A stretch of DNA of 64,000 nucleotides from Coleofasciculus sp. FACHB-1120 (GCF_014698845.1 NZ_JACJTV010000024.1:23231-87230); one strand, 5' to 3'. Shown: positions 35,913 through 43,744, counted from the first letter of the stretch. Notes: generated by a model not told the origin, from the letters alone. A program made the numbers and translations.

Positions 35913-36713
35913 ATGGCGTGGGTCAGCCTCGGAAATCATTTATTTTCTGTGCTGCCGACCAGTAACGATTGGCAGATGTTGAGCGAAGCGATTAACCCGT
36001 TTGAGGCGGTAACGGTTCGCTCTAAGATTGCCTCGGTTGTAACTAAAAATATTGAAGACCGGATAATTTACCCGGAAGTCTACGGGCTGCTTGCAGATAT
36101 CTATTATTACGCTTCGGCTCCTGCTGATTTTTGGGTGGGAGGAATGAGCCGCTTCAGCGTGATCGCATCCGCTAGCGAACTGCACCCTTTTCCGGTCGTT
36201 GGGGGTACGACTGTCGCCAGCACGGAGCAAGACCCCAACACCCGCCGTTTGAAACAATACAATTTACCTGGTGGCTTTCACTATCTGCGAGTAACCGAGC
36301 CAGACGCCTCGGCGACTTACAAGCCAGACGATAATCTGGTACGGCGAATTGGATATAAAGCGATTCCCAAAAAGAAGGGCACTTCTGGAGGATATTACCA
36401 GCCCTGGCTCTATGGCGATAAAAATCTAGACTTTTTGGCTGAGCTTTTTATCTTCTCGCTGGATGCGCTGGTTAGTGTTCCATCGGTCGCACCGCCACCC
36501 CCGCCTAATCCTCCCGCTGCCAGTGCGAACCTAACGCAAGACCAGCGGTTTGTATACCTGGCGCTGTCCACCGATTACCGAACGCTTGACACAATTCTTA
36601 CTTATTTAGAAATGCCTTCCGGTCAAGTGCTTGGAATTTTATTTGAGCTTGAATTATTAGGACTTGTTGAACAAGAACCGATGAGCGGGCGCTACAGAAC
36701 CACGGGACTTTAA
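35913..36713 (+). CDS. Element protein with DprA-like winged-helix C terminus
   Basis: A 266-aa protein. The N-terminal 185 residues (MAWVSLGNHLFSVLPTSNDW...) are unassigned and rich in aromatic residues and strands. A proline linker (PPPPPNPP, about 192-198) leads to a C-terminal helix-turn-helix (about 205-262): FVYLALSTDYRTLDTILTYLE, then ILFELELLGLVEQEP and GRYRTT. That pattern (ELELLGLV-x-x-x-x-GRYR) is typical of the winged helix at the end of DprA/Smf proteins. DNA contact during packaging or entry is possible. Confidence 0.65.
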   Translation: MAWVSLGNHLFSVLPTSNDWQMLSEAINPFEAVTVRSKIASVVTKNIEDRIIYPEVYGLLADIYYYASAPADFWVGGMSRFSVIASASELHPFPVVGGTTVASTEQDPNTRRLKQYNLPGGFHYLRVTEPDASATYKPDDNLVRRIGYKAIPKKKGTSGGYYQPWLYGDKNLDFLAELFIFSLDALVSVPSVAPPPPPNPPAASANLTQDQRFVYLALSTDYRTLDTILTYLEMPSGQVLGILFELELLGLVEQEPMSGRYRTTGL

Positions 36714-36716
36714 TAT

Positions 36717-36893
36717 GTGGGAAAACCTGGAAAGAAATCGAAGCGGGGTAAAGGGGAAATCTACGACGAAGCAAAATCAGAGCAGCTTTCAATTCGTCTA
36801 ACCCCGACAGCTAAAAGGCTTTTAAAAGACAAAGCATTAAAAAAAGGAGTTTCGATCCAAGAATTGATAGAAAGATATTCCCGCGAAATTTAG
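36717..36893 (+). CDS. Ribbon-helix-helix-like small protein with GTG start
   Basis: A 58-aa frame starting with GTG at 36717, three bases after the previous stop. It reads VGKPGKKSKRGKGEIYDEA and then QLSIRLTPTAKRLLKDKA, KKGVSIQELIERYSREI. A basic N terminus followed by a strand and two helices in the pattern sIRLtp...akrllk..a...gvSiqelI is that of Arc/CopG-type DNA-binding proteins. It is probably cotranscribed with the gene before it and could be a small regulator. Confidence 0.6.
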   Translation: MGKPGKKSKRGKGEIYDEAKSEQLSIRLTPTAKRLLKDKALKKGVSIQELIERYSREI

Positions 36894-37064
36894 GTAGTCT
36901 AGCGGGCGTCTATGCCAGATAGCGCACATCGTTTTTAATGCTTTAATCTCTGTAGTTTTCCATTGCTAAATCTCATGGAGAAGATTGATTGAAGCGCAAG
37001 CAATCTGAGCGGAAATCTAGGAAACCCATCGCATACTGGAATCATAAAGACTCAGTATGCAGCC

Positions 37065-37382
37065 ATGAATTCTATAAATACTTCTACGATTTTAGTTGCC
37101 GATTCTGCGATGCCTTCTTTCTCCCCTCCAGTTCCGTCACCGGGCTTGGTGGAGTGGTCAGTGTTGTCTGCTTTGGCAGTTTATCTAGTTAAGGAAGGTT
37201 GGAAATACTTTTCGGTGAGTGAACAAAAGGATAGGGACGCTGACCGCCAACTTCTACAGACTTTGATTGAAGACTTACGGGACGCTAAGAAAAATCAGAA
37301 TGACGCTCAACTGCTAGCCCTTCAAGACCTACGCGACGAACTCAAAGAAATCAAATCAGCCGTAGTAAAACATTCAATTTAA
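37065..37382 (+). CDS. Small TM protein with coiled coil, lysis cassette
   Basis: A 105-aa protein with one TM helix (about 28-44, WSVLSALAVYLVKEGW) and a long charged coiled coil behind it (EQKDRDADRQLLQTLIEDLRDAKK to the end). Phage holin-like and spanin-like proteins can have this layout. It stands two genes before the endolysin. An internal ATG at 37110 is an alternative start. Confidence 0.65.
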   Translation: MNSINTSTILVADSAMPSFSPPVPSPGLVEWSVLSALAVYLVKEGWKYFSVSEQKDRDADRQLLQTLIEDLRDAKKNQNDAQLLALQDLRDELKEIKSAVVKHSI

Positions 37383-37386
37383 TTTC

Positions 37387-37456
37387 GGGATTACTAAAGA
37401 TAGAACCGGAAAACCTGAGAGCCTTTCCGGTTCTGGCTCTCTCAACAGGTAATCAA
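37387..37456 (+). promoter_or_regulatory. Duplicated leader with two mutually exclusive hairpins, copy 1
   Basis: A 10-bp hairpin (37403-37412 with 37424-37433) competes with a 7-bp hairpin (37417-37423 GAGAGCC with 37435-37441 GGCTCTC): the second uses the loop of the first. The element ends 15 bases before the ATG of the downstream gene and begins with GGGATTACTA. A second copy sits at 43758-43822 ahead of the paralogous gene; its first stem is kept by base changes on both sides. Confidence 0.7.
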
Positions 37457-37753
37457 ATGTTTATCGCTCAGTTTGAAATTCAATCAGTTCCCGTCGAGTC
37501 GCAGGCTAGTCAAGCGTTTAACCCGGAAGAAGTTGTTCGCTTAGATGACGGAACGCCGGTCAGCGCTGTCGATATGGGTGTAGCAGGGGCGGTCATCCTA
37601 ACGTGGTTCGCCGTTGCGTGGCGGCTCCCATCAAAAGCCGGGTATCGCGGCGGTTCCCGTTGGGCCTGGTTCGCGGCCCTAGCATTTTTGCCGATTTCGC
37701 TTTGGTCGTTCCTAACGTTTACGCTCGTGAGTTGGCCTGAATCTAAAAAATAG
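37457..37753 (+). CDS. Two-TM membrane protein, holin candidate (paralogue of 43823)
   Basis: A 98-aa protein with TM segments at about 40-57 (AGAVILTWFAVAWRLP) and 70-90 (WFAALAFLPISLWSFLTFTL). The stretch VAW-LP-K-G-RG--RW-WF-LAF is shared with the 149-aa protein at 43823-44272, and both genes carry the same leader. It ends 10 bp before the endolysin gene. Size, two TMs and position fit a holin; a virion membrane protein is the other option. Confidence 0.7.
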   Translation: MFIAQFEIQSVPVESQASQAFNPEEVVRLDDGTPVSAVDMGVAGAVILTWFAVAWRLPSKAGYRGGSRWAWFAALAFLPISLWSFLTFTLVSWPESKK

Positions 37754-37763
37754 AGGAAAAATT

Positions 37764-38591
37764 ATGTCTACTGTAGGCCGGTATCTTGATTGTTCAACGG
37801 CTGGCGTCCGTGCCCTGGATCTTCAGCTAATCCGACAGATTGAAAGAATCAGCCCCGGCCTACTGGTGGACTTTTCTAAATTTAATGTTCAGTGTGGCGG
37901 CGGTTGCCATCCATTCTTACAAGCCCCCGCTGCCGCAGCACTCAAAAAAGCGATCACTGCTCGTGGTCGTAAATTAGTAGTCAATTCTGCCTACCGGACG
38001 ATTTCCCAACAGTTCGTTCTCTACTCGCATTGTCGAGCTGGGAGATGTGGAATCACCGCCGCCGCCCAACCGGGAAAATCAAACCACAATACCGGGTTGG
38101 CCCTGGATGTTGAGGACGCCGCTGGATGGCGTCCGTATTTAGAAAAGTTTGGCTGGGATTGGATCGGGTCATTTGATCCAATGCACTTCGACTATCGCGG
38201 CCCCGGCTGTAAAAATTTATCTTGGTTGGCGACAAAGGCTTTTCAACAACTCTGGAATTACAACTATCCAGAGCGCCGAATTATTGAAGATGGACAGTGG
38301 GGACAGCAGACTGAAAAGGTGCTGCGGTGCGTCTCGGTTAATGGATTCGACTCAAGCCCTGGGTTTGAGCGGCTGGCGAATCCTCCTGAACTTCCACAAA
38401 TAGGAACCAGTTTAAGAGCTGGAATGATGGGGACGCCGATTGCCCAATTACAAAAGAAATTAGGCATTCCATCTGACGGCATTTTTGGGTCAGGAACTAC
38501 GGCGGCGGTCATAAAATTTCAACGCGATCGCGGTTTAGTTGCCGATGGAATTGTCGGGGTACAGACTTGGCAATTAATTAATGAGCAATAA
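37764..38591 (+). CDS. M15-type D-Ala-D-Ala peptidase with peptidoglycan-binding domain (endolysin)
   Basis: A 275-aa protein. Residues about 60-155 are an M15 peptidase with SAYRT, SNHNTGLALDVE (zinc His and Asp) and DPMHFDY (third zinc ligand). A second segment (about 170-200) and a C-terminal PG_binding_1 repeat (about 212-272, LQKKLGIPSDGIFGSGTTAAVIKFQRDRGLVADGIVG) follow. No signal peptide, so export would need the membrane partner upstream. It is probably the endolysin; a virion-borne muralytic enzyme for entry is possible. Confidence 0.85.
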   Translation: MSTVGRYLDCSTAGVRALDLQLIRQIERISPGLLVDFSKFNVQCGGGCHPFLQAPAAAALKKAITARGRKLVVNSAYRTISQQFVLYSHCRAGRCGITAAAQPGKSNHNTGLALDVEDAAGWRPYLEKFGWDWIGSFDPMHFDYRGPGCKNLSWLATKAFQQLWNYNYPERRIIEDGQWGQQTEKVLRCVSVNGFDSSPGFERLANPPELPQIGTSLRAGMMGTPIAQLQKKLGIPSDGIFGSGTTAAVIKFQRDRGLVADGIVGVQTWQLINEQ

Positions 38592-38635
38592 AAAAGCCCC
38601 TGTAAACAAACAAGAGCAGGAGCTTTTCAATTTTT
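38592..38635 (+). terminator. Terminator after the endolysin gene
   Basis: A stem AAAAGC-C-CCTG (38592-38602) pairs with CAGG-A-GCTTTT (38617-38627) with one mismatch, followed by CAATTTTT. Confidence 0.8.
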
Positions 38636-38691
38636 ACCTTCAAGTTACTTTCAAGACTGTTTAATTATCATCTGTATCGGGTCTGGCAGAC

Positions 38692-38804
38692 TTGTCGCGT
38701 AGAGTTGTCGCGTTGCCTTTATAAATCTGTCATGTAGTTGTCGCGTAGGGTTGTCGCGTGGCTTGTCATGCTTGTCGCGCCGTACATGACAAGCTACGCG
38801 ACAG
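38692..38804. repeat. TTGTCGCG repeat cluster with a long inverted repeat
   Basis: Five direct copies of TTGTCGCG (38692, 38705, 38738, 38751, 38772) and one TTGTCATG (38763), plus inverted copies CATGACAA (38785) and CGCGACAG (38797). Segments 38752-38770 and 38785-38803 form an inverted repeat of 19 bp with one G/T mismatch. The cluster lies between two convergent genes and touches the ATPase stop codon. It could be a centromere, origin or packaging site. Confidence 0.75.
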
Positions 38805-40211
38805 CTAGTTAGACAGGAACGAGACAGAGGAGTGAGCCTTGTCTTCCTCGTCAATTTGCCCATATCCCATGTCTGCTAACAGTCCTAAGTATTGACGAAT
38901 TTGTTCGCTACCTTTCCCTTTCAAACACCCAAAGTTTTTGCGTTGAATTTCACGAACAGTTACCCAATCATCCTTCTCTTTTGCGAACAACCAAATGCTT
39001 TTAAGCGGTTCTTTCAGTCCGTCTGAAAGCTTTAGCTCAGTAGTTGTTTCGGTGGGTGCGACAGCTTCTAATTCTGGCGTCTCCTCGGTAATGGCTTGGG
39101 GTGCCGTTACTGGTTGCTGTATCATCGTCGGCATTGATTGAGGTAGCATCTCCATCAACAATTCCTCGGTTAGCCAGTCTGGGATTTTTCCTTCTTCCCT
39201 GGTACCGTCCAACCATTGAATTTTGAACTTTCCCGTAGGTTGGACAGTCTCCAGCCCATCGGCACCAATGGTCTTTTCCCCTACTGTCTCGACGCGCACG
39301 GTGCCTTCAAGAAAAACAGTTACGAGTCCTTTGCTGCCTGGTAAAAATGCTTGAGTTTCACCGTGGACGATGAACACCGGGTACTCACCGAATTTCATTG
39401 TTTCTCGCAGGCATGAAGTCAGAACAGCGGTAAGAACCTCTTCTTCCACAACCCGATCCATCAACCCGAACTCATCCCAAATTGTCGTAATTGAATTGAC
39501 ATTTCCATCTTCTACGCGCTGCGCTAATCCGTTCCACTCTTTTCTGATAGCTGGGTAATCTCGCTTGCCGTTACTGATACCTACAACCTGGAAGGCAGCA
39601 GGATAAGAGTTTGTTGGCTCGTGGTGTGGCGTGGAAGCGATCGCCCGATGACCGGGAAGCAGAACCAGCCGCAACAATGCCAGCTTCTTAACCAATGTCG
39701 TTTTACCCGAACGCTGGACACCGACGCAGCGGATTGGATGGGACTTAACCAGACTGAGAAACGCAGGGCACTGCTGGCGTAGGGCTTTGAGCAATTCCTC
39801 TTTAGTCTGCGGCGGACGAATTACGGGAACTGGTTGGACGGGTGGAGCGTTTAAGGGCGTGCCATTTGGCATTGAATCAGTGGGCTGAACATCCTGCTCG
39901 GTTATCGGTAGACCTGGCGGCTCAACTTCTCTCGCTGGGACATCGATTGCTTCTGGCTCCTCTTCTTCTACTGGCTTAGGGTTGGCTTTGCGTGAACGAT
40001 TGACAGCTCCGATGTCATTGAGTCCAACTGCAAGCACAACCAGCGCTAACGGAATACCAGCGATCGCACTGCCGACGAACGCCGCAGCGAGAGAGCAGAC
40101 AGCAATTACCCCCTGGTCTTTCGTGATGCGTCCTAACCCTAGCACCTCTTCTCCAAAATCATTTTGAAATTCAATGTCGCTTGCAATCCGAGCTAGCTTG
40201 TTTCCTTCCAT
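38805..40211 (-). CDS. Membrane-anchored P-loop ATPase, candidate packaging or DNA-translocating enzyme
   Basis: A 468-aa protein. Two TM helices lie near 34-64 (VIAVCSLAAAFVGSAIAGIPLALVVLAVGL), then an acidic Pro-rich linker (about 75-130). The ATPase domain (about 145-330) has Walker A GVQRSGKTTLVKK (near 163) and Walker B ITTIWDEFG (near 242). A basic-acidic linker leads to a C-terminal winged helix (about 400-455, DWVTVREIQRKNFGCLKG). The order TMs, ATPase, winged helix is that of FtsK-like DNA pumps, though I cannot place it in FtsK, HerA or Zot families with confidence. In a virus without terminase it would be the natural packaging motor. Confidence 0.65.
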   Translation of the reverse strand: MEGNKLARIASDIEFQNDFGEEVLGLGRITKDQGVIAVCSLAAAFVGSAIAGIPLALVVLAVGLNDIGAVNRSRKANPKPVEEEEPEAIDVPAREVEPPGLPITEQDVQPTDSMPNGTPLNAPPVQPVPVIRPPQTKEELLKALRQQCPAFLSLVKSHPIRCVGVQRSGKTTLVKKLALLRLVLLPGHRAIASTPHHEPTNSYPAAFQVVGISNGKRDYPAIRKEWNGLAQRVEDGNVNSITTIWDEFGLMDRVVEEEVLTAVLTSCLRETMKFGEYPVFIVHGETQAFLPGSKGLVTVFLEGTVRVETVGEKTIGADGLETVQPTGKFKIQWLDGTREEGKIPDWLTEELLMEMLPQSMPTMIQQPVTAPQAITEETPELEAVAPTETTTELKLSDGLKEPLKSIWLFAKEKDDWVTVREIQRKNFGCLKGKGSEQIRQYLGLLADMGYGQIDEEDKAHSSVSFLSN

Positions 40212-40223
40212 TTCATCCTCCTA

Positions 40224-40256
40224 AAAATAAAGCCCCCAAAAACTTTACTGGGGGCT
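40224..40256 (-). terminator. Terminator on the minus strand
   Basis: AGCCCCCA (40231-40238) pairs with TGGGGGCT (40249-40256); read on the minus strand the stem is followed by TTATTTTT. It separates the membrane-protein genes from the ATPase gene. Confidence 0.8.
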
Positions 40257-40279
40257 GATACCGCATGATTTAAACGAGA

Positions 40280-40864
40280 TTACCGAAAGTTAGCTTGAAT
40301 GTTCTTGCGGAGGTTGAACACCATTTCAAAGCTAAACATGGTGACTAAGAACAATACCAAAGTCCACCAAAGTATCAAACTACTATCCCAGTTCGGGGCG
40401 TCTTCCACTATTGCTTGTACGCCACCTTCATAAGGGGGGAATCGCAAGAAACAAATAATCGCTTCAAACCCGTAAGCGATCCAACGATTCCGATACGCTT
40501 CATCTGTCGGACTTTCTACTAGGGAAGGCAGTATCTCCTTCAACTGACACAATCCCCACATCACAATTGCCAGAAAAGGAATGATATTTGCAAAACCCCA
40601 TTCAATCCATCCACCGAGGAACGGGATTCTTACAAGGCTATCAAGGAAGGGAATGTTGGTGAGTTCTTTTGCGATGTGCCTTGCAAGCTCAATCCACGGT
40701 TGTACATTTAAAAGCCCAACAAAACCAATCGTTCCCCAAACTAAAATCTTAGCGATGAGCCGTGCATTGATATGAAGCTTGTTTGTTTTTCTGGGTATCC
40801 CTCCGCTGTAAGGATAAGTTGCTTGAGGTGCTTGACCTCCCCCAGTTTGTGAATATCTAGCCAT
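40280..40864 (-). CDS. Element membrane protein with about four TM helices
   Basis: A 194-aa protein with a Gly/Gln-rich start (MARYSQTGGGQAPQATYPYSGG) and TM segments at about 38-54, 88-108, 128-142 and 166-182. No family recognised. It lies 5 bp after the 142-aa gene on the same strand, and ends at a terminator. Confidence 0.7.
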   Translation of the reverse strand: MARYSQTGGGQAPQATYPYSGGIPRKTNKLHINARLIAKILVWGTIGFVGLLNVQPWIELARHIAKELTNIPFLDSLVRIPFLGGWIEWGFANIIPFLAIVMWGLCQLKEILPSLVESPTDEAYRNRWIAYGFEAIICFLRFPPYEGGVQAIVEDAPNWDSSLILWWTLVLFLVTMFSFEMVFNLRKNIQANFR

Positions 40865-40869
40865 CTCGT

Positions 40870-41298
40870 TTACCTCTGACTTAGTAGTTGTTTAAATTCT
40901 TCTTGGTCTGTCATCGTGATACGTGCAATGTCAGCGATTGTGCCGTTCTCGCTGACAATGGCAGTATCACCAAGGCTGTTACAGATAAAGGCTCCAGGGC
41001 GTAAGGTTTGCGACAAGCGGGGATTCATTACCCTGGTTCCTTCACTGAAATAATCCTCTCCAGTCGTCTTCGCTGTCCTTACTAAAATGCAGTTGTTGCG
41101 GTATCTATCGAGGGCGACCTTAGACAGCTTCTCAGCCATCCGTGCCTTGGTTCGGTTCTGCCGAATGTAGTCGTTGAAGCTGGATTGTTCCTGCCTGATT
41201 GCTTCCCCTTTTTCAAGGGAGCCTCTCACACGTTCGCCATTGGAAAGAAAGATTAAGGCGGCAGATGCTAGGAGAATATGAGAAGTTTTTAGCTTCAT
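40870..41298 (-). CDS. Exported element protein
   Basis: A 142-aa protein with an N-terminal signal or anchor (MKLKTSHILLASAALIFLS) and a soluble region containing RNNCILVRTAKTTGEDYFSEGTRVM and LRPGAFICNSLGDTAIV. Two cysteines could form a disulfide outside the cell. It starts 2 bp after the 324-frame gene's stop. Function unknown. Confidence 0.65.
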   Translation of the reverse strand: MKLKTSHILLASAALIFLSNGERVRGSLEKGEAIRQEQSSFNDYIRQNRTKARMAEKLSKVALDRYRNNCILVRTAKTTGEDYFSEGTRVMNPRLSQTLRPGAFICNSLGDTAIVSENGTIADIARITMTDQEEFKQLLSQR

Positions 41299-41300
41299 CT

Positions 41301-42128
41301 TTAGACTCCCAAAACTGCTGCCACCGACATCAAATCTGCTTCTTCCTGAGTAAGAGTTGTGTAGCGATCGCCTTCTTCACAGAACTTTTTAGGGACAGCA
41401 AAGCTTTCCTGATTGGGATAGCAAAAAAGATTGAACTCAAATTGATTAATGCATTGTCCTGTTAATGCTCCCCAAAACATATCTCCGCTATCCCACCACG
41501 GTTGCCAAGGGAAATCACAATCGCTACAGGGTTGAGGCGCTCCGGGCTTGGGTAGCCAGTGCATCGTGAAGCAAAGTTGAGGCTCTGCATCCGTCGGATC
41601 GGCTTCAAACGCTAGGTAAAATTCAAAGTCTGGGTAAGCTTGCTGCGATCGCTGCCACCATTCGGTTAGTTGCTCTCGTCCGAAAATGAGTAACGCTATG
41701 TCACCTTCCATTTCAAACCCTTGGCGAACAATCCAGCTCAAAACGCGGAAGCGCTGTTCTGGATTGAGATAACCCTGCTGGTGGCGTTGAATCAGGTCTT
41801 GGTCTTCAGGCGTCAGCGCATCAACATGGGTGCCGATGCGATAGAGCAGGTCATCGCTTGGCTGCTGGTTGTAGCGGCGAACGCGCTCTGTCACATAACC
41901 CCAGTTCACGCACTCGGCTGAGTTTCCTTGCCCCCGCGCTGGATGATTGGCAAGGTTATTGGTGATGCGCTGTGCCGCTGCCCGAATTCCTGGATCTGCG
42001 ATGCGCTCGATGATTGGCTGGGGGTCGAGGTTCTTATGGAAGGCGTCAGTTAATTCAATGGCTGCGCTTAGGTCAACCCGGTGCGCGAGGTACTGCCCAT
42101 CTGGAAATCCGACTTCAAAATCTGTCAT
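41301..42128 (-). CDS. Element hypothetical protein
   Basis: A protein of about 275 aa from ATG 42128 (MTDFEVGFPDGQYL), chosen because GGAGA precedes it and because the longer frame (from 42275) would overlap the ParR-like gene by 53 bases. It is soluble and Trp-rich (LTEWWQRSQQAYPDFEFYLAFEAD; DFPWQPWWDSGDMFWG) with a CSDC motif. No family recognised. Confidence 0.65.
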   Translation of the reverse strand: MTDFEVGFPDGQYLAHRVDLSAAIELTDAFHKNLDPQPIIERIADPGIRAAAQRITNNLANHPARGQGNSAECVNWGYVTERVRRYNQQPSDDLLYRIGTHVDALTPEDQDLIQRHQQGYLNPEQRFRVLSWIVRQGFEMEGDIALLIFGREQLTEWWQRSQQAYPDFEFYLAFEADPTDAEPQLCFTMHWLPKPGAPQPCSDCDFPWQPWWDSGDMFWGALTGQCINQFEFNLFCYPNQESFAVPKKFCEEGDRYTTLTQEEADLMSVAAVLGV

Positions 42129-42222
42129 GATCGGAATGTCTCCATTACTTAGGTTGTGTGAGCCAGCAGCCAGCGGTTGGAAGCCTACGAAACTATCGCC
42201 GCTGGTTACTGACAAGCTTTTT

Positions 42223-42498
42223 TTAAAGACCCAATGCGTTGAAAGCGTCCTCCGCGGTGGGTTCTGTTGATTCATTTTTGGAGCTTTTAGGACTGATTGG
42301 GGTAGGCTCCGGGACTAACTGGAACTTTTTGGAACTTTTTGGAACTGCTAAGGGTGAATCGGACTGCAATTGCTCCACTACGGCGCTGTATTGGGAATAG
42401 ATAATGTAGTTCACCGCATCGGTGGGGGTGACTCCTCCCAGCAGCTCCTGCACTTTTTCTACTAGCGCCTGGTGCTGGCCTCTGACAGTAACTTTCAT
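42223..42498 (-). CDS. Small partner of the ParM-like protein, ParR-like
   Basis: A 91-aa protein with an N-terminal folded part (MKVTVRGQHQALVEKVQELL... VNYIIYSQYSAVVEQL) and a disordered, Lys/Ser/Pro-rich tail. The gene overlaps the ParM-like stop by four bases (42495-42498). In ParM systems the adaptor ParR is a small DNA-binding protein coded just downstream with a flexible tail that touches the filament, so position and size fit. No sequence match to ParR is claimed. Confidence 0.55.
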   Translation of the reverse strand: MKVTVRGQHQALVEKVQELLGGVTPTDAVNYIIYSQYSAVVEQLQSDSPLAVPKSSKKFQLVPEPTPISPKSSKNESTEPTAEDAFNALGL

Positions 42499-43454
42499 GC
42501 GATCGCTTTCTGGGCGATCGCCATTGGCAGTAGTCCGCGCACATTAGCAAAGCGCGGCTCCGGAATCAGTGCAAATAGCGGGATGCCTTGGATTTTGTGG
42601 GCAATCAGGTGAGAGCTGCCGCCGGTGACAAGAAAGCGACGGATGCGCGGGAAGTAGGGCTGATACTGGTTCTTGACTTCTCCGAAGATGCCTTTGAACC
42701 AAGGGTCGAGGTGTTCGGTAAGGTAGGGCTTCCAGCTGGCTCTGGGATTATCCGGGTAGTGATGAGAGCCGTCTGCAAATCCGTTCATAATCATTCCCGC
42801 CGCGGGCTGATCGCCTAGGGCTTTGCACAGCCGCTCGTCAAACTTAATCGCCGTCGCCAGTTCGTAGGCTCCGCCGCGCTTGCTCACGGTAGAGTCAATA
42901 ATTTCTCCATCTTTGTTGTCTATCAGTCGGCTGAGCCAGGTGCCGCCGCCGATGTCGATAACAACGGTGAACCCGGAATCTGGAATTAGATCGGGAAGAG
43001 ACTTGGCGTAGGTGTAAGCGGGGTAGCCTTCTGGTTCAACTCGGACGGATTCAATGTGAACCCGCATCGCTTTTCCATTGCGCTTGTAGTCAATGGACCG
43101 GATCAGCTGCTTGGAGATGATTTCTTCCGCTTTGTCCGGCTCTGGGTGCGATGTGTGAATGTGCAGCTTGAACTCAGAGTGGTATGGCTCAATACAGGGC
43201 AAGGTGTTGAGCAGCGCTGAGGCTTCCTTCTCTTCTTCTACGGTGTGGGATTGTTTGCGGTATTTGTAAGCCTGATAGCCGAAGTGGTAAAGCTGATCTT
43301 CAAACTCAATTAACGGGCTGGTGTTGTTACTGGTGAGGGGTAAGCGGCCTTTGGGCAGTTTGAAACGCACGGAGCGGATAGCTTTGGCTTCCAGACCGTC
43401 AAAGTATTTGAGGTCAAAATTACCCTGATCGATAGCGAGAACGATGGTGTGCAT
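42495..43454 (-). CDS. ParM/StbA-type actin-like ATPase
   Basis: A 319-aa actin-fold protein. Phosphate-1 motif LAIDQGNFDLKYFDG (residues 6-20), phosphate-2 VVIDIGGGTW (about 164-173) and adenosine motif FLVTGGSSHL (about 279-288) are in the order expected. Proteins of this kind polymerise to segregate low-copy plasmids, and some phages use them to position or move DNA. With the small partner gene downstream it forms a partition module, which implies that the element can exist as a plasmid-like circle. Confidence 0.85.
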   Translation of the reverse strand: MHTIVLAIDQGNFDLKYFDGLEAKAIRSVRFKLPKGRLPLTSNNTSPLIEFEDQLYHFGYQAYKYRKQSHTVEEEKEASALLNTLPCIEPYHSEFKLHIHTSHPEPDKAEEIISKQLIRSIDYKRNGKAMRVHIESVRVEPEGYPAYTYAKSLPDLIPDSGFTVVIDIGGGTWLSRLIDNKDGEIIDSTVSKRGGAYELATAIKFDERLCKALGDQPAAGMIMNGFADGSHHYPDNPRASWKPYLTEHLDPWFKGIFGEVKNQYQPYFPRIRRFLVTGGSSHLIAHKIQGIPLFALIPEPRFANVRGLLPMAIAQKAIA

Positions 43455-43489
43455 GATAATGGGAATAACTCCTTATTTCCGTTTGGGGG

Positions 43490-43523
43490 ACAAAGCCAGC
43501 GAATACCACCCCGCTGGCTTTGT
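43490..43523 (-). terminator. Hairpin after the 73-aa gene
   Basis: A 12-bp perfect stem, ACAAAGCCAGCG (43490-43501) with CGCTGGCTTTGT (43512-43523), touching the stop codon of the gene at 43523. On the minus strand no T run follows, so it may act on RNA stability instead. Confidence 0.5.
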
Positions 43524-43744
43524 TATTGGATAACGAGGGGGACACCTTGATAAGCACAGAATTGATTTAGAAAATAGATCATCATCTGCCGCTGTTCGTT
43601 GGTGAGATCGCGCTTTTCTTTCTTCAACAGACCAACGTGGACTCCAACCTGCTTTAGAGCCGCACCTTTGCGGGTTTGGTTATGAGCTTGGTTGTATTTT
43701 CGGATCTGGTTGAAGATAAGATTTTGGTCGATTGCGCGTTCCAT
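43523..43744 (-). CDS. Small basic element protein
   Basis: A 73-aa helical basic protein (FNQIRKYNQAHNQTRKGAALKQVGVHVGLLKKEKRDLTNEQRQMMIYFLNQF). It stands upstream of the ParM-like gene on the same strand. It may bind DNA, but no family is recognised. Confidence 0.6.
   Translation of the reverse strand: MERAIDQNLIFNQIRKYNQAHNQTRKGAALKQVGVHVGLLKKEKRDLTNEQRQMMIYFLNQFCAYQGVPLVIQ

Noticed and set aside
37403..37441. H-type pseudoknot in the duplicated leader
   Set aside because: Only 0-1 base would be left to cross a 10-bp stem, which is sterically too short; alternative hairpins explain the pairing better.
42287..42550. ORF overlapping the ParM-like and ParR-like genes
   Set aside because: Arginine/serine-rich out-of-frame shadow with no motif; the overlapping frames have clear coding character and a typical four-base overlap.
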